A stretch of DNA of 7,175 nucleotides from Rhodospirillales bacterium (lineage in GTDB: Bacteria; Pseudomonadota; Alphaproteobacteria; SMXQ01), in NCBI GenBank assembly GCA_024638585.1, contig JAHEKA010000098.1:433-7607 (forward strand), given 5' to 3'. The notes under the pieces are model-generated. The model worked only from the letters and a program-made list of their open reading frames with translations. It did not search any database and was not told where the DNA came from. Positions 1 to 4,804 of this stretch are shown piece after piece. Position numbers and translations under genes: made by a program. Each line of letters opens with the position of its first letter. Position 1 is the stretch's first letter.

Positions 1-1
1 C

Positions 2-946
2 CTGCCTGCGGGCCCGACCTCGCCCGCGCCGTTCGATCGCGCGGCCGTGCGTGCGCACCGCGACCGGGCGGCGGCACGGTTCGCCGAACACGACGACCTG
101 TTCCGGGAAACCGCCGACCGGTTGATCGACCGGCTGGACGACATCCGCCGCGACTTTCCCCGCGCCCTCGACCTCGGCTGCCATGGCGGCGCGCTGGCGA
201 CGGCGCTGAGCCGGCGCCCCGGCACGGACCGGGTGGTGCAGTGCGACCTGTCCCCGGCGATGGCCGCCGCCGCGCGGGCGGCGGGGGGCGGTGCGACGCT
301 GATTGCCGATGAAGAGGCACTCCCCTTCGCGCCCGGGTCGTTCGACCTGATTGCCACCAATCTTTCGCTGCATTGGGTGAACGACCTGCCCGGCGCACTC
401 AGCCAGATCCGCGCCGCCCTGAAACCCGACGGCCTGTTCCTGGGCTGCCTGTTGGGCGGCGCCACCCTGACCGAGCTGCGCACCGCCTTCATGGAGGCCG
501 AACTGGCCATCGAGGGCGGCGCCTCGCCCCGGGTGTCGCCCTTCGCAGACGTCCGCGACGGCGGTGACCTGCTGACCCGGGCCGGGTTCGCCCTGCCGGT
601 GGCCGACCTCGACACCATCGAGGTCCGCTTCGCCGGACCGCTTGAGCTGATGGCGGACTTGCGCGCCATGGGCGAGACCAACGCCGTCCATGTGCGGCGC
701 AAGACCTTCACCCGCCGCCGTACCGTGCTGGAAGCAGCTCGCCTTTATCCCGGCAGGGCGACGGACGCTTCCGAGACAGAACCGGAGATCTCCGCCCGGT
801 TCGACGTGATCTGGCTGGCCGGATGGGCGCCGGGACCGAATCAGCCCAGGCCGCTGGCCCCGGGATCGGCCAAGGGCCGCCTGGCCGACGCGCTCAAAGC
901 GGAAGAGCACCCCGCCGGGGAGAAGCCCGGCGGCGGTACCCGCTGA
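2..946 (+). CDS. NDUFAF5-like class I SAM-dependent methyltransferase-fold protein (5' end outside window)
   Basis: This is a Rossmann-fold SAM-binding protein of the BioC/NDUFAF5 type. Taking the GTG at 47 as residue 1, motif I is LDLGCHGG (41-48), the acidic end of strand 2 is in QCDLSP (65-70), and the post-motif segment FDLIATNLSLHWVNDLP spans 99-115, followed by LKPDG (125-129). LGGATLTELR, EGGASPRVSPF and AMGETNA continue to about residue 213. From memory these match human NDUFAF5 (NLSLHWVNDLP, GGDTLYELR, GGFSPHISPF, GMGESN) better than BioC. The human protein hydroxylates an arginine of complex I subunit NDUFS7, so a role on NuoB is inferred here; simple methyltransferase activity is the alternative. 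The frame is open to the left edge, and the visible residues before GTG 47 include FDRAA, typical of the family's extreme N-terminus. GTG 47 is therefore probably internal and the true start lies just outside. The last 16 or so residues (KAEEHPAGEKPGGGTR) look like a poorly conserved tail. Confidence 0.85.
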   Translation: MPAGPTSPAPFDRAAVRAHRDRAAARFAEHDDLFRETADRLIDRLDDIRRDFPRALDLGCHGGALATALSRRPGTDRVVQCDLSPAMAAAARAAGGGATLIADEEALPFAPGSFDLIATNLSLHWVNDLPGALSQIRAALKPDGLFLGCLLGGATLTELRTAFMEAELAIEGGASPRVSPFADVRDGGDLLTRAGFALPVADLDTIEVRFAGPLELMADLRAMGETNAVHVRRKTFTRRRTVLEAARLYPGRATDASETEPEISARFDVIWLAGWAPGPNQPRPLAPGSAKGRLADALKAEEHPAGEKPGGGTR

Positions 947-952
947 TCCGCG

Positions 953-981
953 TTTACCCGGGCCCCGGATCGCGCTACCTT
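953..981 (+). promoter_or_regulatory. weak candidate promoter for the cytochrome c gene
   Basis: In the 79-base gap before the cytochrome gene, TTTACC (953-958) and TACCTT (976-981) are separated by 17 bases. They match the sigma70 boxes at 4 of 6 and 3 of 6 positions. The location is sensible, but the match is weak enough to arise by chance, and readthrough from the upstream gene is equally possible. Confidence 0.22.
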
Positions 982-1013
982 CGAGGGGCGGAGACAGTGA
1001 CAGTATTTGATTG

Positions 1014-1019
1014 AAAGGA
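1014..1019 (+). promoter_or_regulatory. ribosome binding site that fixes the cytochrome c start
   Basis: AAAGGA lies 6 bases before ATG 1026. It decides against the in-frame TTG at 1011, which would place this site inside the coding region and add MKGPD before the signal peptide. Confidence 0.7.
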
Positions 1020-1025
1020 CCCGAC

Positions 1026-1364
1026 ATGGCCCTGCGAACTTGGCTGCCCGCCGCCCTCTTTCTTGCAACCTGCGTTCCCGTAATGCCGGCATCGGCCGCC
1101 GGCGATGCCGCCGAAGGGGAAAAGATCGCCAAGCAGTGGTGCACCAGTTGCCACGTCGTCGGGCGCAAGCCGATGGCCAGCGACAAGGCCCCGGCCTTTG
1201 CCGCCCTCGCCGCCGATCCTGCCAAGAGCGAAGGCTACCTCAAGGCCTGGATCTCCAACCCCCATCCGCCGATGCCCAATCTCAATCTGTCGCGCCAGAC
1301 CATCGACGACCTGGTCGCCTATATCCGCTCGCTTGGCGAAGGGGGAAAAGCGATTAACAAGTGA
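1026..1364 (+). CDS. small secreted class I cytochrome c
   Basis: This predicted 112-residue periplasmic monohaem cytochrome c carries electrons between unidentified partners. The N-terminus is a Sec signal peptide: Arg4, a hydrophobic core (residues 5-20), and a likely signal peptidase I site after ASAA (22-25). The haem-binding motif is CTSCH (39-43), where the two Cys bind haem covalently and His43 is the proximal ligand. The distal ligand is probably Met83 in PPMPNL, followed by the C-terminal helix TIDDLVAYIRSL (92-103). ATG 1026 is chosen because AAAGGA (1014-1019) lies 6 bases upstream; a TTG at 1011 in the same frame would leave that site inside the gene. Cys16 follows LAT, an imperfect lipobox, so a lipoprotein is less likely. 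The gene ends in a tandem stop, TGA TAA. It follows the NDUFAF5-like gene by 79 bases and converges on mutT. No oxidase, dehydrogenase or other partner gene is visible, so its electron donor and acceptor cannot be named. Confidence 0.9.
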   Translation: MALRTWLPAALFLATCVPVMPASAAGDAAEGEKIAKQWCTSCHVVGRKPMASDKAPAFAALAADPAKSEGYLKAWISNPHPPMPNLNLSRQTIDDLVAYIRSLGEGGKAINK

Positions 1365-1380
1365 TAAGGCCGGCCTCCGC

Positions 1381-1788
1381 TCAGAGATAATCGCGCAGCG
1401 CCTGTACCAGGGGCGCGTCCGCCGGCGGCATGTCCAGCGCCGCAAGCCCGTTGGGGAACACCCAACGCAGGTCCTGGCCTTCCTGAGGCCGGGGGATGCC
1501 CTCCCATTTGCGAAGCGCAAACAGGGGCATGAGCAAATGGAAGTCCTCATAGGCGTGGGAGGCGAAGGTCAAGGGATAGAGGCAGGTCTCGCAGGCCTCG
1601 ATGGCGAGCTCTTCCTCGAGCTCCCGCACCAGGGCCGTTTCCGGGCTCTCGCCGTCGGCCACCTTGCCGCCCGGGAACTCCCACAGCCCGGCCATCGACT
1701 TTCCCTCGGGACGCTTGGCGACCAGCACCCGGCCGTCGGTGTCGATCATCGCCGCCGCCGCGACCAGGACCACCGGCCGCCCGGTCAT
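1381..1788 (-). CDS. mutT: MutT-type Nudix hydrolase, (8-oxo-)dGTP diphosphatase
   Basis: This 135-residue cytoplasmic protein is close to the length of E. coli MutT (129). It should hydrolyse 8-oxo-dGTP to the monophosphate, keeping oxidised guanine out of DNA. The MutT signature GLWEFPGGK is at 34-42. The Nudix box (G x5 E x7 REUxEExGU) spans Gly41 to Ile63 with catalytic Glu56, Glu59 and Glu60 of RELEEELAI. Its usual final Gly is Ala62. The C-terminal MPPADAPLV (120-128) aligns with FPPANEPVI of E. coli MutT as I remember it. This puts Asp124 where E. coli has Asn119, a residue that contacts the oxidised base. The start codon overlaps the stop of the upstream GNAT gene by four bases (ATGA, 1785-1788), so translation is probably coupled, with GGGG 5 bases upstream as a weak ribosome site. 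It is the last gene of the argJ group. Another Nudix substrate cannot be excluded. Confidence 0.9.
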   Translation of the reverse strand: MTGRPVVLVAAAAMIDTDGRVLVAKRPEGKSMAGLWEFPGGKVADGESPETALVRELEEELAIEACETCLYPLTFASHAYEDFHLLMPLFALRKWEGIPRPQEGQDLRWVFPNGLAALDMPPADAPLVQALRDYL

Positions 1789-2363
1789 TCGCGCCCCACG
1801 GCCTGGGACAGGGTCACGCGGGCAAACTCCCCTCGCGTCAGGGTATAGACGATGACCTCCCTGTCGCCGCCGCGGGCCGGCGCGGCACGCGACGCAGTGT
1901 GCGCCTTGGCAAACCCGGTATTGGTCAGCAACCGGATCGACGCGTCATTGCCGGGGAACACCGAGGCGTCCACCTGGGACAATCCCAGGACCCCGAAACC
2001 GTAAAGAAGCACGCGGCGCACCGCCTCGGTCGCGTAGCCATTGCCCCAATAGTCCCGGCCGACCCAATAGCCGATCTCGGCGCCCTCTCCGCCGTCGCCG
2101 ACGGTCAGGCCGACGACACCGATCAACGCATCCTCGCCCTTGCGCAGGATGGCAAAGGCGTGTTCCCCCTCGCCGCTGCACTCCGCCAGCCACTCGTTCA
2201 CCTGTTTCGGGGTCAGGGGGTGACGGATCGAGACCGTCCATTCGGCCACCTCCGAATCGCCCGCAAGTCTGACGATCGCGGGCAGGTCGCCTTTTTCGAC
2301 CGGCCGCAGGTTGAGGCGTTCGGTGGCGAGAGGGGTCCCGCCGTCAGCTTCGGTAGTCGGCAT
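1785..2363 (-). CDS. GNAT family N-acetyltransferase, RimJ/RimL-like
   Basis: This 192-residue GNAT protein transfers acetyl from acetyl-CoA to an amine; its substrate is not readable from the sequence. ATERLNLRPVEKGDLP (13-28) is the usual first strand and helix of the RimJ/RimL-like group. Motif A is IGYWVGRDYWGNGYATEA (97-114), with the acetyl-CoA pyrophosphate-binding R-x-x-x-G-x-G-x-A pattern at 103-111. NDASIRLLTNTGF (139-151) is the common motif B segment. The start ATG lies inside the end of argJ (20-base overlap) with no clear Shine-Dalgarno upstream, so translational coupling to argJ is likely; the stop overlaps the mutT start. Ribosomal-protein or other protein N-terminal acetylation is suggested only by family resemblance. 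Its place directly after argJ, which also handles acetyl groups, is suggestive but does not show a role in arginine synthesis. Residues 156-170 are rich in Ala, Arg and Gly and look like a loose insertion. Confidence 0.88.
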   Translation of the reverse strand: MPTTEADGGTPLATERLNLRPVEKGDLPAIVRLAGDSEVAEWTVSIRHPLTPKQVNEWLAECSGEGEHAFAILRKGEDALIGVVGLTVGDGGEGAEIGYWVGRDYWGNGYATEAVRRVLLYGFGVLGLSQVDASVFPGNDASIRLLTNTGFAKAHTASRAAPARGGDREVIVYTLTRGEFARVTLSQAVGRE

Positions 2364-3582
2364 TGATGGAAATGTAACCGTGGGTCAGGTCGCAGGTCCA
2401 GACCGTCGCGCGCCCCCGGCCGCCTTTCACCCCGGCGCCGATGTCGACATTGATGCGCCGGCCCTTCATGTGCCGCGCCACCGGAGCCTCCCGGTAGCCC
2501 GCCCGGGCCGCGCCGCGCTCGGTGATTCGTACCCCGCCGACGCGGATTGTCAGGCGCTCGGCATCGATCTTCTCGCCTGCCTTGCCCACCGCCATGACGA
2601 TCCGCCCCCAATTCGCATCCTCGCCGGCGATCGCTGTCTTGACCAGGGGTGAATTGGCGACCGTCATGGCGATCGCCTTGGCCGCCCGGTCGCTCGCCGC
2701 TCCGGTGACGTTGACGGTGATGAACTTGGTCGCGCCCTCGCCGTCGGCGACGATCTGCTGCGCGAGATCCGCCATCACCGCCTCCAGCTTGGCGCGGAAA
2801 TCCTTCAGGGCCGGATCGCCGGCCCGGGTGATGCGGCGATGCGCCTTGCCCGCCCCCGTCGCCACCAGCAACAAGGTATCAGAGGTGGAGGTATCGCTAT
2901 CGACGGTAATGGCGTTGAAGGACCGGTCGCAGGTCTCCTTCAAGAGCCGGCGCAGGACCGGCACCGGCAGCTTCGCGTCGGTGAAAACATAGGCCAGCAT
3001 GGTCGCCATGTTGGGCGCGATCATGCCCGATCCCTTAGCGATTCCCGCGATATGCACCGGCACGCCGCCGATCCGGGCGACGGCGCCCGCCCCCTTGGGA
3101 AAGGTGTCGGTGGTGCGGATCGCATTGGCCGCTTCCTGCCAGTTGCCGGGCTTCGCCTGGGCGATCAGGCCGTCCAGCGCATTCGTGATCTTGGCGATGG
3201 GCAGGCGTTCACCGATCACCCCGGTCGCGGAGACCAGGACGTCATGGGCGGAACAGCCGAGGATGCCCGCGGTCTTTTTCACCGTGGCGGCGACGTCCCG
3301 CGCGCCGGCGCGGCCGGTGAAGACATTGGCGTTCCCGGAATTGACCACAATGGCCCGGACCGCTCCGCCCTTGACCGCCTCGCGGCACCAACGGACCGTC
3401 GGCCCGGCGGTCGCCGACAGGGTAAAGACGCCGGCCACCTTGGAGCCCGGCGCCAGCACGGCGGCCATCAGGTCGGAACGCATGCTCGGCTTGATGCCGC
3501 AGGCGCCAGCGGCCAGTTCGACGCCGGCGACATTGGGCAGACGCGGAAAACGTTTGGGGGCCAGGGGAGAAACTTCGGCCAT
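2344..3582 (-). CDS. argJ: glutamate N-acetyltransferase / amino-acid acetyltransferase ArgJ
   Basis: ArgJ moves the acetyl group from N2-acetylornithine to glutamate, recycling it in cyclic arginine synthesis; many members also use acetyl-CoA. The 412-residue product has the family motifs in order: VSPLAPKRFP (4-13), NSGNANVFTG (81-90), SATGVIGE (118-125), TTDTFPKGA (157-165), KGSGMIAPNMATML (183-196) and the C-terminal INADYRS. The proenzyme cleaves itself between Ala193 and Thr194 (MA/TML), and the new N-terminal Thr is the nucleophile; both residues are present. I prefer ATG 3582 (MAEVSPLAP) because family members begin a few residues before SPLAP and AAGAG-like purines (AAGAG, 7 bases upstream) precede it. 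A TTG at 3603 would add seven residues and has GGAG 4 bases before it, so it remains possible. The gene heads a packed group with the GNAT and mutT genes and lies 146 bases downstream of the parvulin gene on the same strand. Confidence 0.95.
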   Translation of the reverse strand: MAEVSPLAPKRFPRLPNVAGVELAAGACGIKPSMRSDLMAAVLAPGSKVAGVFTLSATAGPTVRWCREAVKGGAVRAIVVNSGNANVFTGRAGARDVAATVKKTAGILGCSAHDVLVSATGVIGERLPIAKITNALDGLIAQAKPGNWQEAANAIRTTDTFPKGAGAVARIGGVPVHIAGIAKGSGMIAPNMATMLAYVFTDAKLPVPVLRRLLKETCDRSFNAITVDSDTSTSDTLLLVATGAGKAHRRITRAGDPALKDFRAKLEAVMADLAQQIVADGEGATKFITVNVTGAASDRAAKAIAMTVANSPLVKTAIAGEDANWGRIVMAVGKAGEKIDAERLTIRVGGVRITERGAARAGYREAPVARHMKGRRINVDIGAGVKGGRGRATVWTCDLTHGYISINADYRS

Positions 3583-3676
3583 CTTCGGACTCTTGGTTGC
3601 CAATTGGCTCCGGGTTGCAACGGCGCGGCCCCGCCCATAGAGGGGGACCGGGCCGCCCGCTTAGCCCAGCCTTGGG

Positions 3677-3698
3677 AAAAATGCAACCGCCTTGGCGG
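3677..3698 (-). terminator. weak candidate terminator after the parvulin gene
   Basis: Read on the minus strand 30 bases past the parvulin stop, CCGC-CAAG-GCGG forms a short stem (3687-3698), followed after five bases by five T (3677-3681). The stem is short and the T run is offset, so termination may be partial and argJ may still be read from the parvulin promoter. The rest of this 146-base gap is GC-rich, with one more hairpin-capable pair, GCGGCCC (3625-3631) and GGGCCGC (3650-3656), that has no T run. Confidence 0.25.
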
Positions 3699-3728
3699 CG
3701 CGGCGCTTGCCGGAGGCCGGCGCGGCCG

Positions 3729-4625
3729 CTACTTCGGCGGCGGCGAGGACGGCAGCAGGCGCTCGATCTTGGCGGCCTTGCGCAGGTCCTGCATTTCCTT
3801 TTCGATCACCTCATCGGACATCTTCTGGCGCAGCTGCTGATGCACCTCGGCAAAGGACGGCGGGGCGGCGGACTTGACCTCCTCCACCTTGATCACGTGC
3901 CAGCCGAACCGGGTCTGCACCGGCGCCTTGGAAAACTCGCCCTTCTTCATGGCAAAGGCGGCCTTGGAAAACGCCGGCACCATCTGCTCGCGCTTGAAGA
4001 AACCCAGATCCCCGCCCTGGCTCTTGGAGGGGCCGATGGAAATCTCCTGGGCGAGGGCGGCGAAATCCTTGCCCCGGTCCAACATGGCAATGGCGTTGAT
4101 GGCTTCCTGGCGGGTCTTGACCAGGATATGCCGGGCCCGGACCTGGCGGCCGCGGGTCATGGACTTGCTGTCCCGGTCGTAGCGCCGGCGCACCGCCCGA
4201 TCGGTCACCTTTCGCTCGACCAGCCGCTTGATGTAGATCTGCTCCAGAAGCTGCAACTCGGCGCGGTTTCTGGCGACGCGGAACTCGTTCTCCTTGTGCA
4301 TGCCGGCGGCGCGCGCCCGATTGGCGGCCAGGGTCCCGTCGATCAGCTTTTCCGTCATGGCGCGAACCAGGGTCTCGCGTGGGATCTGGGTATATTGCGG
4401 CGGCAGCTGTTCGATCGCCGTCTCCACATCCGATTGCCTGATCGCCGTGCCGTCGACCCGGGCCACGACGGGATCGGCGTCTTTGGCGGGTTTGGCGCCC
4501 GTGTTCTGGGCGAGTTCCTGGGCCGCCGCGGGCTCCAGACCGGCGCCGATGGCCGCGAACGCGACCAGGGCCAATACCGCCGCCCGGCCCGTCGAAATCC
4601 CGAATTTAAGACAAACTGAACCCAT
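3729..4625 (-). CDS. secreted SurA/PpiC-like parvulin peptidyl-prolyl cis-trans isomerase
   Basis: This 298-residue protein is predicted to catalyse cis-trans isomerisation of prolyl bonds and act as a chaperone for proteins arriving in the periplasm. A Sec signal peptide covers about residues 1-35: Arg14, a hydrophobic core to about 30, and a cleavage site after PAAA. A SurA_N-like helical region follows (about 52-150), starting with VARVDGTAI. The single parvulin domain runs from RARHILVK (162-169) through GGDLGFF (204-210) and MVPAFSKAAF (215-224) to FGWHVIKVEEV (240-250). It contains the conserved His166 and the FGWH His243 of the family fold. A charged helix and a proline-rich end (SSPPPK) follow. 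ATG 4625 is chosen because GAGGAG lies 6 bases upstream and the signal peptide starts there; an upstream ATG at 4688 would add 21 residues before the signal peptide. The divergent neighbour is secA. Membrane attachment by an uncleaved signal is the main alternative. Confidence 0.92.
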   Translation of the reverse strand: MGSVCLKFGISTGRAAVLALVAFAAIGAGLEPAAAQELAQNTGAKPAKDADPVVARVDGTAIRQSDVETAIEQLPPQYTQIPRETLVRAMTEKLIDGTLAANRARAAGMHKENEFRVARNRAELQLLEQIYIKRLVERKVTDRAVRRRYDRDSKSMTRGRQVRARHILVKTRQEAINAIAMLDRGKDFAALAQEISIGPSKSQGGDLGFFKREQMVPAFSKAAFAMKKGEFSKAPVQTRFGWHVIKVEEVKSAAPPSFAEVHQQLRQKMSDEVIEKEMQDLRKAAKIERLLPSSPPPK

Positions 4626-4631
4626 AACGGT

Positions 4632-4637
4632 CTCCTC
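4632..4637 (-). promoter_or_regulatory. ribosome binding site that fixes the parvulin start
   Basis: On the minus strand GAGGAG sits 6 bases before ATG 4625 (spacer ACCGTT). It supports this start over the ATG at 4688, whose extra 21 residues resemble no signal peptide. Confidence 0.8.
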
Positions 4638-4716
4638 AGCACGAAAAAACGGCGTCCAAGGTATCACGATGCGCCCCATTCCGGCCATGGAAAGCGCCTA
4701 GCCTGGGTCCCGATCA

Positions 4717-4745
4717 TTGACATGACACCGCTGCAACTCTATCTC
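4717..4745 (+). promoter_or_regulatory. candidate sigma70-type promoter of secA
   Basis: In the 179-base divergent gap between the parvulin gene and secA, a perfect TTGACA (4717-4722) is followed after 17 bases by TATCTC (4740-4745). The second box keeps the important first TA but departs from TATAAT at the last position. Transcription would start near 4752, giving a leader of about 50 bases. I could not find a comparable pair for the parvulin gene on the other strand. Confidence 0.5.
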
Positions 4746-4793
4746 TCTTTTCGGATTTCCGGGATGTTGCGCCCCAGCGCCCTCCCGGTGATT

Positions 4794-4798
4794 AAGGA
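4794..4798 (+). promoter_or_regulatory. secA ribosome binding site
   Basis: AAGGA lies 6 bases before ATG 4805, in the context TTAAGGATTCAAC. No secM-like leader ORF is evident in the short leader. Confidence 0.7.
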
Positions 4799-4804
4799 TT
4801 CAAC

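Noticed and set aside
47..49. GTG 47 as the start of the NDUFAF5-like gene.
   Set aside because: The frame remains open to the left edge and encodes FDRAA immediately before it, which belongs to the family's conserved N-terminus; no ribosome site precedes the GTG.
993..1014. Tandem hexamers GACAGTGACAGT (993-1004) and TTGATTGA (1007-1014) before the cytochrome gene, considered as an FNR/Anr-type operator.
   Set aside because: Only the TTGAT half-site is present and the expected ATCAA partner is missing. Two copies of a hexamer are too few to call a repeat element or operator.
1367..1376. Perfect palindrome AGGCCGGCCT between the convergent cytochrome and mutT stops.
   Set aside because: With no room for a loop it can form only a three-pair stem, and there is no T run on either side. 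In GC-rich DNA such a palindrome is unremarkable, so I do not call a bidirectional terminator.
3468..3686. A 72-codon minus-strand frame across the parvulin-argJ gap.
   Set aside because: Most of it is the start of argJ read in another frame. It is rich in Pro, Trp and Arg, has no ribosome site worth naming, and has no recognisable similarity.
3597..4619. A 340-codon plus-strand open frame opposite the parvulin gene, and a 333-codon one at 2839-3840 opposite argJ.
   Set aside because: Both lie over strongly recognisable minus-strand genes, give low-complexity Arg/Gly/His/Pro-rich translations, and show no family motif.
4644..4675. Terminator-like element in the parvulin leader: GGCG (4651-4654) and CGCC (4672-4675) next to six A on the plus strand (six T on the minus strand).
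   Set aside because: The stem is only four base pairs with a 17-base loop, too weak to support an attenuator.
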